A stretch of 64,000 nt of DNA from Clostridia bacterium (GTDB lineage: Bacteria > Bacillota > Clostridia > Christensenellales > Borkfalkiaceae): contig JAFTVF010000002.1 in assembly GCA_017465865.1 (NCBI GenBank), positions 1 through 64,000 of the forward strand, read 5' to 3'. This document shows positions 7,894 through 16,721 of this stretch, one piece after another; the stretch's first letter is position 1; the number at the start of each line of letters is the position of its first letter. Under the pieces are notes generated by a model. The model saw only the letters and a list, made by a program, of their open reading frames with translations. It was not told where the DNA came from and made no database searches. A program made the translations under genes and the position numbers.

Positions 7894-8943
7894 TTAAAAC
7901 GATTGAAAATAATCAATCTTCATTGATTTCTTGACTTCGGCAAGGGTTTGCGCCGCGACTGCGCGTGCCTTTTCACTGCCCGCGTACAGCATATCCCAGA
8001 TCGCGGGAATATCCTTAGCAAGCTCTTCACGCTTTGCCCTGATCGGTGCAAGCGTTTCTTGCATCACTGCGTTGAGGAATTTTTTCACTTTCATATCCCC
8101 CAAACCGCCACGTTCGTAATGGGCTTTGAGTTCGTCCAAGTTCGCGTATTCGGGTAAGAACGCTTGGAAGTGTTCTTGCGTCGAAAATGCGTCTAAATAG
8201 ATAAACGTAGGGTTGTTTTTCGTGTCGCCGGGGTCGGTTACCTTGATATGGTTGGGGTCGGTGTACATACCCATAACCTTGCGTTTGATCTCCTCTTCAC
8301 TGTCCGAAAGGTAGATACAATTCCCTAAGGATTTACTCATTTTCGCCATACCGTCCGTACCGGGCAAGCGCAGGCAGGATTTATTTTCAGGCAACACCGC
8401 TTTCGGTTCGACTAGCGTTTCGCCGTACAAGCCGTTAAAACTCCTGACGATCTCGCGCGCCTGTTCGAGCATGGGAAGCTGGTCCTCGCCAACGGGTACG
8501 GTCGTTGCCTTAAACGCCGTGATGTCCGCCGTCTGCGATACGGGATAGGTCAAAAAGCCCATCGGGATAGACTGCTCGAAATTGCGGAGTTTGAGTTCGG
8601 TTTTCACCGTCGGATTGCGTTCTAAGCGGGAAAGCGTTACCAAATTCATATAATAGAAAGTAAGCTCGGTAAGCTGTTCGATATGCGACTGTATAAAAAT
8701 CGTGGATTTTTTCGGGTCTAACCCGCAAGCAAGATAGTCGAGCGCGACTTCCGTAATGTTCGCACGGACCTTATCGGGATTGTCGAAATTGTCGGTGAGC
8801 GCTTGCGCGTCCGCGATCATGATATAGATTTCGTCAAATTTACCGCTGTTTTGCAGTTCGACGCGACGGCGAAGCGAGCCTACGTAATGCCCGATATGCA
8901 ATTTACCCGTAGGTCTGTCGCCCGTCAAAATAATGTTTTTCAT
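7894..8943 (-). CDS. trpS: Tryptophanyl-tRNA synthetase
   Basis: A 349-residue class I synthetase that charges tRNA-Trp. The adenylate-binding HIGH motif is at residues 16-19 ([10 protein letters not shown]) and the KMSKS loop near 200-205 (AKMSKSLG). The segment after GDRPTG and the [15 protein letters not shown] region are typical of TrpRS. Length is normal. The upstream region is short, and I see no T-box leader, although many Bacillota control trpS that way. Confidence 0.96.
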   Translation of the reverse strand: MKNIILTGDRPTGKLHIGHYVGSLRRRVELQNSGKFDEIYIMIADAQALTDNFDNPDKVRANITEVALDYLACGLDPKKSTIFIQSHIEQLTELTFYYMNLVTLSRLERNPTVKTELKLRNFEQSIPMGFLTYPVSQTADITAFKATTVPVGEDQLPMLEQAREIVRSFNGLYGETLVEPKAVLPENKSCLRLPGTDGMAKMSKSLGNCIYLSDSEEEIKRKVMGMYTDPNHIKVTDPGDTKNNPTFIYLDAFSTQEHFQAFLPEYANLDELKAHYERGGLGDMKVKKFLNAVMQETLAPIRAKREELAKDIPAIWDMLYAGSEKARAVAAQTLAEVKKSMKIDYFQSF

Positions 8944-8973
8944 CGTTATAGTTCTCCGTTTTCGTTACATACT

Positions 8974-9147
8974 ATGGATATGAAACGAGTATTTTTAACC
9001 GTTACGGCTTTTTTATTTATCTGCACCGTCGCAATCGTGTTGCTTGGCTCAGTGTACGTCAAGCACCGTTCCGCCACCCCGACTTTCGCCGTGAAAAAGA
9101 TCGAAAGACGGATCGACAAACGCATACTGCCTTATTTCGCGCCGTAA
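8974..9147 (+). CDS. Possible small single-helix membrane protein
   Basis: A 57-residue open frame beginning MDMKRVFLTV. One clear membrane helix spans about residues 6-29, followed by a basic tail (KKIERRIDKR). It begins in the trpS upstream region, and its last 16 bp overlap the 3' end of convergent pyrE. No Shine-Dalgarno is visible, and I recognise no family. The hydrophobic/basic layout is protein-like, but chance cannot be excluded. Confidence 0.35.
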   Translation: MDMKRVFLTVTAFLFICTVAIVLLGSVYVKHRSATPTFAVKKIERRIDKRILPYFAP

Positions 9148-9794
9148 ACCTCGCGGTATTGATACATTGCGGGCAAGTGTTCCTTACCGTCGATCACGCC
9201 GTCCTCAATCGCCGAAATAATGTCGTCCATGGTTACGACCGAATACACGTCGATACCAAATTCTTTCTTCGCCTCGGACACTGCGGACAGATCGCTGTTT
9301 AATGCCTTTTCTCTGCGGTCTACGGAAATGATCATGCCAACGACCTGCACTTTTGCCGCCGCTTCCAGCTTAGGCAGAATTTCGCGCAGAGCCTTACCCG
9401 AAGTCATTACGTCCTCGATAATGATCACTTTTTCGCCGTCTTGAAGCTGTTTCCCGACGAACAGACCGCCCTCGCCGTGGTCCTTGACCTCTTTACGGTC
9501 GAAACAGTAATTGAGTTCTTGTTCATAGTTATTATACAGCGCAATCGCCGTCGCTACGGACAGGGGAATACCTTTATAGGCAGGTCCGACGAGGGTATCC
9601 GCCTCCAAGCCGTTTTCACGGATACAAGCCGCGTAATAATCCCCAAGTTTAGCGAGCTGTTTGCCCGTTTTGTAGTTGCCCGTATTGATGAAATAGGGGG
9701 CAATTCTGCCGCTTTTGAGGGTAAATTCCCCAAATTTCAGCACGCCGTTGTTGACCATGAAACGGATAAATTCCTGTTTGTACGTATATTCCAT
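9132..9794 (-). CDS. pyrE: Orotate phosphoribosyltransferase
   Basis: A 220-residue enzyme that joins orotate and PRPP to give OMP, step five of UMP synthesis. The PRPP-binding motif VIIIEDVMTSGKAL lies near residues 119-133, and VGPAYKGIPL is the upstream conserved loop. The start at 9794 follows AAAGGAGAAC; upstream in-frame ATG codons run into a hairpin chain and are rejected. It is the last gene of the pyr operon. Confidence 0.94.
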   Translation of the reverse strand: MEYTYKQEFIRFMVNNGVLKFGEFTLKSGRIAPYFINTGNYKTGKQLAKLGDYYAACIRENGLEADTLVGPAYKGIPLSVATAIALYNNYEQELNYCFDRKEVKDHGEGGLFVGKQLQDGEKVIIIEDVMTSGKALREILPKLEAAAKVQVVGMIISVDRREKALNSDLSAVSEAKKEFGIDVYSVVTMDDIISAIEDGVIDGKEHLPAMYQYREVYGAK

Positions 9795-9820
9795 AATAGT
9801 TCTCCTTTGTTTTGTTATTA

Positions 9821-9914
9821 ACGCCTGACGGCGTATTACGCAAAACTGCGTTTTGCTTGGCTTTGGGGCTGTTTTCGTGGGCTCTGCCCACACCCGCAAG
9901 GAACTAAGTTCCTT
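9821..9914. repeat. Chain of four short hairpins between pyrD and pyrE
   Basis: Four perfect hairpins with 3-nt loops follow one another: 9821-9834 (acgcc/ggcgt, 4-nt loop if read with 5-bp arms), 9840-9856 (gcaaaac/gttttgc), 9877-9891 (gtgggc/gcccac) and 9898-9914 (aaggaac/gttcctt). No T-runs follow, so they are not terminators. Hairpin size and loop style match the 202-bp repeats elsewhere, but the gtgaatt and tttcac separators are missing. In the operon mRNA they may shield the pyrD end from exonucleases or set the pyrE level. Confidence 0.7.
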
Positions 9915-9920
9915 GACCTC

Positions 9921-10838
9921 TTACCGCCCGTTTAATTGCAACGTACCCGTGAGTTCGGAAACGTTTGCGACATTATGCCGATCGCACCAATCGTTCAAGC
10001 CCTTGATGATCTTGGGCATTGCGTACGGGTCGGTAAAATTCGCCGTGCCGACCTGTACCGCCGTCGCGCCTGCCATCAAGAACTCGATCGCGTCCTCCGC
10101 GCAGGTGATACCGCCCATACCGATCACGGGGATCTTTACCGCCTGCGAAGCCTCGTAGACCATACGCACGGCGATAGGCTTTACGCCCGCGCCCGAAACG
10201 CCGCCCGTGTTGTTGGCGATGATCGGTCTTCTTCTTTCAATATCGATCGCCATACCCGTCAGCGTATTGATGAGCGAAACGCAATCCGCGCCGCCGCGTT
10301 CCGCCGCTTTGGCGTTGTTTGCAATGCTCTCAACGTTGGGGGAGAGTTTGACGATAAGGGGCGTATTTTTCGCGCCCTTTTTCGCTACCCGCGTTACTTC
10401 TTCCACCGTTTCGGGCTTGATACCGAACGCCATACCGCCGCTTCTTACGTTGGGGCAGGAAATGTTCAGCTCGATCATATCCACCAGCCCGCTGAGCCGC
10501 GCGCAGATCTTTTCGTAATCGTCAAGAGTTTTCCCCGCGACGTTCGCGATCACGCACGTACCCGTGGATTTCAGCCATTCGAGATCGTTTTCGATAAAAT
10601 GCTCCACGCCGGGGTTTTGCAAGCCGACGGCGTTCAAAATCACTCCTCTGCTTTCCGCGATACGGGGCACGGGGTTGCCCAGCCTCGGCTCTAACGTCAA
10701 GCCTTTCGTGGACACACCGCCGATCGTGCCGATATCGTACAGCTCGTTGAATTCACGACCGAACCCGTAGGTACCGCTCGCCGCGATCACGGGGTTTTTG
10801 AGGTCTACGCCGCAAAGTTTTACAGATAAATTCGCCAT
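9921..10838 (-). CDS. pyrD: Dihydroorotate dehydrogenase B, catalytic subunit
   Basis: A 305-residue FMN enzyme oxidising dihydroorotate to orotate. The class 1 active-site cysteine lies in LNISCPNVRSGG, and the phosphate loop GMGGITCAEDAIEFLMAGA is intact. A class 1B enzyme needs the PyrK electron-transfer subunit, which is encoded 14 bp upstream. It uses NAD+ as final acceptor through PyrK. Confidence 0.96.
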   Translation of the reverse strand: MANLSVKLCGVDLKNPVIAASGTYGFGREFNELYDIGTIGGVSTKGLTLEPRLGNPVPRIAESRGVILNAVGLQNPGVEHFIENDLEWLKSTGTCVIANVAGKTLDDYEKICARLSGLVDMIELNISCPNVRSGGMAFGIKPETVEEVTRVAKKGAKNTPLIVKLSPNVESIANNAKAAERGGADCVSLINTLTGMAIDIERRRPIIANNTGGVSGAGVKPIAVRMVYEASQAVKIPVIGMGGITCAEDAIEFLMAGATAVQVGTANFTDPYAMPKIIKGLNDWCDRHNVANVSELTGTLQLNGR

Positions 10839-10852
10839 AGTTCGTCTTTCCT

Positions 10853-11608
10853 TTACAGAGATATGTCGCGGGAATTGAACACGGGTCCGTCCTTACATAC
10901 CCGCGCTTTTTTGCCGTTCGTTTGGTCGCATACGCAGACGAGGCACGCGCCGATACCGCAACCCATACGCTCTTCCAAGGATACGTAGCAGTTGAGGTTT
11001 TCCTTTTCCACCAGCGTTTTCAACGCGCGGAGCATGGGCGTAGGACCGCAGGCAAGCACCACGTCGGGACGGTTGCCTTTTTCCAGATCCGCCTGAAACG
11101 CCTGTACCGCGTTCATTTTCTCGCCGTAGCTACCGTCGTCGGTAACGCCGACGAAGCGCGTGGCTTTCATAAACTCTTCCACGCCGCATACCGCGCCTTT
11201 ATTGCGGTAGCCGATATATGCCGAAACGATCTTGTCGCCGTAGTATTCGCGAAGCACGGAGATGAGCGGGAACACGCCCACGCCGCCGCCGACGAGGGCG
11301 ATTTTCTTTTCGTTGTCTTCCACGTAGAAGCCGTTGCCGAGGGGCATCAGAACGTTTAGTTTCGTACCTGCCTCTAAATCCCGCAGCTTTTGCGTGCCCT
11401 CGCCTTTGATCTGATAACAGAACGTAACCGTTGTGCCTTCCGTTTTACAAATCGCGATCGGACGGCGCAGAAGATGCGTACCGCCGACGGAGATATTGCC
11501 GAACTGCCCGCAACGTACCTTGGGTTCTTCGCCCAGATCAAAGGTTACCGCGTGGATATTCTCGGCGATCTTTTCGTTTTTAACGATGGTTGCGATATAA
11601 TCTTTCAT
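10853..11608 (-). CDS. pyrK: Dihydroorotate dehydrogenase B, electron transfer subunit
   Basis: A 251-residue iron-sulfur flavoprotein that passes electrons from PyrD to NAD+. The FAD-binding part includes LLRRPIAI, the NAD-binding loop is GGGVGVFPL, and the C-terminal [2Fe-2S] ligands lie in MGCGIGACLVCVC with a later VCKDGPVF. The order pyrK-pyrD is usual. Its upstream neighbour in the operon is pyrF, separated by a 202-bp hairpin-chain repeat, which is an unusual interruption. Confidence 0.95.
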   Translation of the reverse strand: MKDYIATIVKNEKIAENIHAVTFDLGEEPKVRCGQFGNISVGGTHLLRRPIAICKTEGTTVTFCYQIKGEGTQKLRDLEAGTKLNVLMPLGNGFYVEDNEKKIALVGGGVGVFPLISVLREYYGDKIVSAYIGYRNKGAVCGVEEFMKATRFVGVTDDGSYGEKMNAVQAFQADLEKGNRPDVVLACGPTPMLRALKTLVEKENLNCYVSLEERMGCGIGACLVCVCDQTNGKKARVCKDGPVFNSRDISL

Positions 11609-11624
11609 AGTTGTTTCCTTTGAA

Positions 11625-11826
11625 GTGAATTGCGCGTACCGCGCGTGAATTTTCGCTAACGCTCAGTGAATTGACGGCTATGCCGTCGTGAATTGCGTTG
11701 CTTTGCAACGCGTTATTGTAATATTTCCACAACGCAACGCTATACGTTGCATTTCACGAAAAACGAAGTTTTTCTTTTCACGCGCCGTTTGGCGCATTTC
11801 ACGCAAGGCATAGCCTTGCAATTCAC
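11625..11826 (+). repeat. 202-bp hairpin-chain repeat, copy R1
   Basis: It begins gtgaattgc and ends gcaattcac. The left half holds hairpins each introduced by gtgaatt; the right half holds hairpins each followed by tttcac. The centre is gcgttattg...caacgc. Stems include acggc/gccgt, gcgttgc/gcaacgc, gaaaaac/gtttttc and gcaaggc/gccttgc, mostly with 3-4 nt loops. It lies inside the pyr operon between pyrF and pyrK and encodes no protein. Related copies: 17550-17752, 19672-19780, 30394-30595. Confidence 0.9.
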
Positions 11827-11832
11827 TCTATA

Positions 11833-12741
11833 TCATTTGCTCATTTTGCCGATAACGCTCGACAGGTCTTTTTGCATCGCCACGCAAGCCGCGCGCGCCG
11901 CTTCGTAGTACGTACCGCCGTTTTTCTTATACGCGCACAGGATACCGCGCGAATTGTTGACCACGCCGCCCAAACCGTTCTTGCCGAAACAGCTCTTTAA
12001 CATTTCCGCATTCCCGCCCTGTGCGCCGTAACCGGGGATCAGGAAGAAGGTATGCGGCAACACCTCGCGAAGCCGAGCCGCTTCCGTGGGGTGGGTCGCG
12101 CCGACCACCGCGCCTACCGCCGAATAGCCGTATTGCCCGATCGTGCTTTCGCCCCATTTTTCTACCAGACCGCCGACGTATTCGTACATAGGCATACCGT
12201 TTTCCAGCACCATGTTCTGGATCTCCGCGCCCGAGGGGTTAGAGGTCTTGACGAGCACGAAAATACCCTTGTCGTGCTTTTCGCACTGTTCTACGAACGG
12301 CAAAATCCCGTCCGAGCCGAGATATCCGTTCACCGTTACGTAATCGGACGGGAACGCTTTCAAAGCCCCGTCGTTGACCTGCGTTTCGCCAAGGAACGCC
12401 TTGGCATAGCAGGACGCCGTCGAGCCGATGTCGTTGCGCTTTGCGTCCGCGATTACCACCAAGCCTTTTTCCGCGGCGTATTGTAAGGTTTCGTAATACG
12501 CTTTCATACCCGCCGCGCCGTACATTTCGTAATACGCGATCTGCACTTTTACGGACGGTACGATATCGTACACGTTATCGATGAGCTTTTTATTGAATTC
12601 AAGCACCCGCTCCGCTACGTCCTCGAACGTTTTCGCGCCCGCGCGCATGTCGTCGGGCAGGTAGTCGAACAAGGTGTCCAAGCCCACGCAGGTAGGGTTT
12701 TGCATCTCGATAATGCCGTTAATCAATTTATCCGTTATCAT
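11833..12741 (-). CDS. pyrF: Orotidine-5'-phosphate decarboxylase (long type)
   Basis: A 302-residue enzyme converting OMP to UMP, the last step. The active-site signature DAKRNDIGST near residues 99-108 and the length (about 300 rather than 230) place it in the longer PyrF subfamily. CVGLD at the N-terminus and PGYGAQGG near the C-terminus are conserved. Its stop lies just outside repeat R1. The start follows AAGGAGAAAC. Confidence 0.95.
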   Translation of the reverse strand: MITDKLINGIIEMQNPTCVGLDTLFDYLPDDMRAGAKTFEDVAERVLEFNKKLIDNVYDIVPSVKVQIAYYEMYGAAGMKAYYETLQYAAEKGLVVIADAKRNDIGSTASCYAKAFLGETQVNDGALKAFPSDYVTVNGYLGSDGILPFVEQCEKHDKGIFVLVKTSNPSGAEIQNMVLENGMPMYEYVGGLVEKWGESTIGQYGYSAVGAVVGATHPTEAARLREVLPHTFFLIPGYGAQGGNAEMLKSCFGKNGLGGVVNNSRGILCAYKKNGGTYYEAARAACVAMQKDLSSVIGKMSK

Positions 12742-12752
12742 AATGTTTCTCC

Positions 12753-13592
12753 TTAAAACGTTTTATCCCAATCAAAAAATCGTGCGCGTTCCTTTTTAAT
12801 GGTATTTGGCGAATGCAACGCAATTTTTCTCTTTCCGTCAAGCGTAGAAAAAAGCATAGCGTGTCCGCCGTCAAAATCCACTAAATTGTCCGTATGTATC
12901 CATTTTCCACAAAGCTTGTCCGCCGTTGCTCCAAACACCGCGTATTTATCCTTTTGGAAACTCGACCAAATCATTTTCAACTTTCCGTTTTCTTTCCACA
13001 AAAACGGTCCGTCCGTTACGTAGTTCCCCGAACCTGCGCCGTATTCCTGCACGTGCGGATTGTCCGAAGCCTTGAAAAGCACGAACGGCTCGCCCACGGG
13101 CGTAGACAAATCGTCCGAAAGCGCTTGCGCGCAAATTTCCCCGTCGTGGCATTGCACCCATTCGTGGCAAAATACGATATACGGCGTCCCGTCTTCCACG
13201 CACAACGTTCCGTCCAAACACTCCCATTCTTCAGGCGTTACGGGCTTATCGGAGAGCGGCTTAAAACGCCCGTCTAAGCTGTCGCAAACGAAAATCTGCG
13301 TTCCTCGACGTTTTCCCTCTGCTTTAAGGCTCACGAATAAATAATATTTATTTTTATATTCGTGCATTTCCGCAGCCCAATAATCGTGCGTAGCCCAAAA
13401 GTTTTCTTTTTCGCCGTCAAAAAGCAACGTCGGACCTTCAAAGTTTTCAAGGTCTTTGGAGATATACACGGAAAGTCTTGGCAACGTTCCGTACCCCTCC
13501 GTTAATTCCGTCGTACCGTACATATAGTACAAACCGTTTTTCTTATCCGTATATATAAACGGATCTCTAATACGAATTTCCGCTCTTTTCAT
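12753..13592 (-). CDS. GH43-like five-bladed propeller glycosidase inside the pyr operon
   Basis: A 279-residue protein resembling glycoside hydrolase family 43. The N-terminal RDPFIY carries the usual general-base aspartate, WAAEMHEYKNKYYLF is the blade-two signature, GTPYIVFCHEW and VTDGPFLW follow, and GGHAML lies near the end. No signal peptide is present, so it would be cytoplasmic and act on imported oligosaccharides. It sits between pyrC (7-bp gap) and pyrF (11-bp gap) and has no pyrimidine role that I know of. Its sequence is visibly less G+C-rich than the flanking pyr genes, which suggests insertion. The Shine-Dalgarno is weak, so translation may be coupled to pyrC. Confidence 0.8.
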   Translation of the reverse strand: MKRAEIRIRDPFIYTDKKNGLYYMYGTTELTEGYGTLPRLSVYISKDLENFEGPTLLFDGEKENFWATHDYWAAEMHEYKNKYYLFVSLKAEGKRRGTQIFVCDSLDGRFKPLSDKPVTPEEWECLDGTLCVEDGTPYIVFCHEWVQCHDGEICAQALSDDLSTPVGEPFVLFKASDNPHVQEYGAGSGNYVTDGPFLWKENGKLKMIWSSFQKDKYAVFGATADKLCGKWIHTDNLVDFDGGHAMLFSTLDGKRKIALHSPNTIKKERARFFDWDKTF

Positions 13593-13599
13593 GTATTCT

Positions 13600-14862
13600 T
13601 TACGCCTGATATTTTACTTCGCCGTCTACGATCGTGTATTTCACAACGCCCTGCAATTCATAACCGCCAAAGGGATTGTTCTTGCCCTTGCTGACGAATT
13701 TTTCGGGATCGATCGTCCATTTTTCGTCCAGATCCGCAACCGTGAGATCGGCAACGCCGCCCTCTTTGATCTCCCCGCCGTCAAGCCCTAAAATACGCGC
13801 GGGCGCGGCGGACATTCTGTCCGCGATCTCGCTTAAACTCAGCACGCCCTTTTTATACAGCTCGGTAATCGCGAACCCGAACGAGGTTTCAATACCGCTG
13901 ATCCCGAACGCCGCGAGGTTGTATTCCACGTTCTTGTCGTCCGCGTGGTGCGGCGCGTGGTCGGTAACGATACAATCGAGCGTGCCGTCTTTCAATCCCT
14001 CCAAGATCGCCTGTTTGTCGATCTCCTCACGGATAGGCGGGTTGACTTTCGTGTTCGTGTCGTACGTTCTCACAATCTCGTCCGTGAACGTATAATAATG
14101 CGGACAGGTCTCCGCCGTTACTTTGATCCCCGCTTTTTTCGCGTCGCGGATCATTCTCACGCCGCTGTACGTCGATACGTGGCAGATATGCACGGGCGTA
14201 TCCAGCGTTTCCGCCAAAGCGATTTCGCGCGCGATAATTACGTCCTCCGTAGCTCTTGGAATACCCTTTAAGCCCGCGATCGTCGCGCTCAGCCCCTCGT
14301 GTACCACGCCGCCGTCTACGAGATCTTTGTCCTCGCAGTGGCAAAGGCAGATCATATCATGCCCCTTTGCGTATTCCATCGCAAGCCGCATCAGCCGTGC
14401 GTTTTTCACCGCTACGCCGTCGTCGGAGATCGCCACCGCGCCCGCCTTTTTCATGCTCGCGATGCCTGCCATCTCCTCGCCTTTCAAGCCTTTCGTGATC
14501 GCGCCCACGGGGTGGATTTTACAAAGATTAACTTCCTTTGCGCGCGCTTTGATATAGGTAACGACGACCTTGTTATCGGTAACGGGGTTGGTGTTGGGCA
14601 TACAGCAAACCTGTGTAAAACCGCCTTTCACCGCCGCCCTTGCGCCGCTCTCGATATCCTCTTTGCGTTCAAAACCCGGCTCGCGCAAGTGCACGTGCAT
14701 ATCGATCAGCCCGGGGAATACGTGCTTGCCCGTAGCGTCGATCTCTCTTTCGCCGTTTGCGGTGATATTGTCCGCAATCTTGACGATCTTCCCGTTTTCC
14801 ACGAGAATATCTTTCTTTTCCACCGAGTTCTTCAAAACTACGTTGCCGTTTCTGATGATCAT
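13600..14862 (-). CDS. pyrC: Dihydroorotase
   Basis: A 420-residue zinc amidohydrolase cyclising carbamoyl-aspartate to dihydroorotate. Metal ligands are seen in DMHVHLREPG, CHCEDKDL, CHVSTYSG and TDHAPHH. The length fits the class I (Bacillus-type) enzyme. AAGGAG precedes the ATG, 13 bp after the pyrB stop. Confidence 0.96.
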   Translation of the reverse strand: MIIRNGNVVLKNSVEKKDILVENGKIVKIADNITANGEREIDATGKHVFPGLIDMHVHLREPGFERKEDIESGARAAVKGGFTQVCCMPNTNPVTDNKVVVTYIKARAKEVNLCKIHPVGAITKGLKGEEMAGIASMKKAGAVAISDDGVAVKNARLMRLAMEYAKGHDMICLCHCEDKDLVDGGVVHEGLSATIAGLKGIPRATEDVIIAREIALAETLDTPVHICHVSTYSGVRMIRDAKKAGIKVTAETCPHYYTFTDEIVRTYDTNTKVNPPIREEIDKQAILEGLKDGTLDCIVTDHAPHHADDKNVEYNLAAFGISGIETSFGFAITELYKKGVLSLSEIADRMSAAPARILGLDGGEIKEGGVADLTVADLDEKWTIDPEKFVSKGKNNPFGGYELQGVVKYTIVDGEVKYQA

Positions 14863-14875
14863 ATTTTATTTCTCC

Positions 14876-15793
14876 TTATCTAGCGTCGTTCAAAAGACAC
14901 AGCGCCGCCATACGCACGGCTACGCCCGACAGCACCTGATCTTCGATATGACTGCGCTCGTGGTCGATTACCCCGCTCGTCAGCTCCACACCGCGGTTTA
15001 CAGGCCCGGGGTGCAGAACGATCGCATTCGGTTTCGCGTATTCGAAAACACGCTCGTCCACGCCGTAGTTCGCCGCGTATTCCCCAAGCGAGGGGAAGTT
15101 GCCCGCCTGTTGGCGTTCGAGCTGGATACGCAAGCCCATAACGACGTCCGCGTTCTCGATCGCTTCCTTGCGCGAGGCGCAGATCTTCGCGCCGAGCTGG
15201 TCGATTCCCTTAGGGATCAGCGTTTCAGGCGCGTACATGGTTACCTCCGCCCCCATCGTCTTCAACCCGAACAGGTTGGATTTCGCCACACGCGAGTGCT
15301 TGATATCGCCGAGGATCGCCACTTTCAATCCCTTCAGCGTACCGAACGTTTCCCGCATCGTCAGCATATCGAGTAGTGCCTGCGTGGGATGCTCGTTCAT
15401 GCCGTCGCCCGCGTTCAAAACGCTCGCCTTTACCGTTTTCGCAAGCAGATACGGCGCACCGCCCATGGGATGGCGCATGATAATAAAATCGTTTTTCTGC
15501 GCGTCGAGGGTCTTGCCCGTGTCCACGAGCGTTTCACCCTTTGCCACCGACGAATTGCCCGCAACGATATTGATCGTCGTCGCGCCGAGGTATTTCGCCG
15601 CCTGTTCAAAACTCGTCCGCGTTCTCGTGCTGTTCTCGTAGAAGAGCACGGTAGCGGTCTTGCCTTCGAGATAGGACATCTTCTTTTCGCCCTTGCGGAT
15701 ACGGTTCTTGAATTCTTGGGCAAGATCGAGAATTTCCGTGATCTCTTCCGCGGACGCGTCGATCAGCCCCAGCAAGTCTTTTCTTTTGAGCAT
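14876..15793 (-). CDS. pyrB: Aspartate carbamoyltransferase
   Basis: A 305-residue catalytic chain joining carbamoyl phosphate and aspartate. The carbamoyl-phosphate site STRTRTSFE and the aspartate-binding HPGPVNRGVEL are intact. No regulatory PyrI chain is encoded nearby. The ATG at 15793 follows AAAGGAG. A 60-codon in-frame extension upstream lies across the leader terminator and is not coding. First gene of the operon. carA and carB are not in this window. Confidence 0.96.
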   Translation of the reverse strand: MLKRKDLLGLIDASAEEITEILDLAQEFKNRIRKGEKKMSYLEGKTATVLFYENSTRTRTSFEQAAKYLGATTINIVAGNSSVAKGETLVDTGKTLDAQKNDFIIMRHPMGGAPYLLAKTVKASVLNAGDGMNEHPTQALLDMLTMRETFGTLKGLKVAILGDIKHSRVAKSNLFGLKTMGAEVTMYAPETLIPKGIDQLGAKICASRKEAIENADVVMGLRIQLERQQAGNFPSLGEYAANYGVDERVFEYAKPNAIVLHPGPVNRGVELTSGVIDHERSHIEDQVLSGVAVRMAALCLLNDAR

Positions 15794-15820
15794 ACAAATC
15801 TCCTTTTGTGCGTAAGCCTG

Positions 15821-15886
15821 AAAAAAACGCCTTGAAACGAAACGTTCAAGACGCAGATTGCCGATGTATTGTTTCGTTTTATCGGC
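15821..15886 (-). promoter_or_regulatory. Attenuator-like leader of the pyr operon
   Basis: In the pyrB leader, read on the minus strand, a terminator has arms at 15845-15853 and 15828-15836 (9 bp, one G-U) and a U-run at 15827-15821. Upstream, GCCGAT/ATCGGC (15886-15881 and 15865-15860) can form a hairpin whose loop carries AAACGAAAC (15879-15871). That 9-mer is perfectly complementary to GTTTCGTTT (15843-15835) in the terminator loop and arm. The two pairings look mutually exclusive, as in an antiterminator switch. I see no PyrR-binding consensus and no pyrR gene. Confidence 0.65.
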
Positions 15887-15890
15887 TAAT

Positions 15891-15919
15891 ATTATACCAC
15901 TTTTTTCGTTCTTTGTAAA
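15891..15919 (-). promoter_or_regulatory. Sigma-A promoter of the pyr operon
   Basis: Minus-strand TTTACA (15914-15919) and TATAAT (15891-15896), 17-bp spacer; the start site should fall near 15883-15886, at the beginning of the leader hairpin. Confidence 0.8.
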
Positions 15920-15976
15920 GGGTTCAAGCGCAGGTTTTTGCCATCTTTTTCTTTTCCGACGAATTTTTATCAAAAA

Positions 15977-16672
15977 TCAATAGATTTTTACGAGCTTAAA
16001 CCCGACTTTATCGCAGGAAGCGAGGATATACTCCACGCCGCTACGCTCCGTTTTCAAGGGAAAATACGCCGCGCCGTGAATATGCCCGAACACCGCTTTT
16101 TCCACGCCGTTGTTTTCAAACAGCTCGGTAAACAGCGTGCTTTCGTTCTTCATTCCGAACGGCGGGTAGTGTATCATCGCAATCACCCTATCCCCGTCCG
16201 CTTTCAGCCTGTCCGCGTCCAAAAACGCGAGCCGAAACCGCTCCACCTCCCGCCGATACAGCTTTTCGTCCTGTTCGGTATACTCCGCGCTCCCTGGGCA
16301 AGTCCACCCCCGCGAGCCGACGATAACGAACTCCCCTATCTTCACCGCGTCCGTCTGTAAAAACACGAACGACTCGTCGGGCGCGCTGTCGCGGAGCTTG
16401 GTGATACCGTTCCACCAATAATCGTGGTTGCCGCGGATAAACACCTTTTTCCCAGGGAGCTTGGCAAGCTCACGCAGGTCCACGAGCGCGTCTTCGAGCT
16501 TCATCGCCCAGCTGATATCGCCTGAAATCAGCACTACGTCGCCGTCTTTTACGGTCGCGAGCCAGTCGGATTTTATTTTTTCGAAATGCCCCTCCCAGTT
16601 CCCGCCGAAGATATCCATCGGCTTGTCGGCGGTGTTGGAAAGGTGCAAATCGCTGATCGCATAAACATTCAT
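15977..16672 (-). CDS. Calcineurin-like metallophosphoesterase
   Basis: A 231-residue protein with all metal-binding motifs of the family: SDLHL (residues 7-11), GDISW near 51, GNHDYWW near 81, MIHYPP near 165 and GHIHG near 196. It should be a two-metal phosphoesterase; the substrate cannot be deduced. No signal peptide is present. It stands alone upstream of the pyr promoter on the same strand. Confidence 0.88.
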   Translation of the reverse strand: MNVYAISDLHLSNTADKPMDIFGGNWEGHFEKIKSDWLATVKDGDVVLISGDISWAMKLEDALVDLRELAKLPGKKVFIRGNHDYWWNGITKLRDSAPDESFVFLQTDAVKIGEFVIVGSRGWTCPGSAEYTEQDEKLYRREVERFRLAFLDADRLKADGDRVIAMIHYPPFGMKNESTLFTELFENNGVEKAVFGHIHGAAYFPLKTERSGVEYILASCDKVGFKLVKIY

Positions 16673-16721
16673 ACGCCTATTATAGCAGTTTTTTCCAAAA
16701 AACGCAAGGTTTTCCGCATAG

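Noticed and set aside
14876-15973. 60-codon N-terminal extension of pyrB
   Set aside because: It runs through the promoter and leader terminator; PyrB homology begins at the ATG at 15793, which has a good Shine-Dalgarno.
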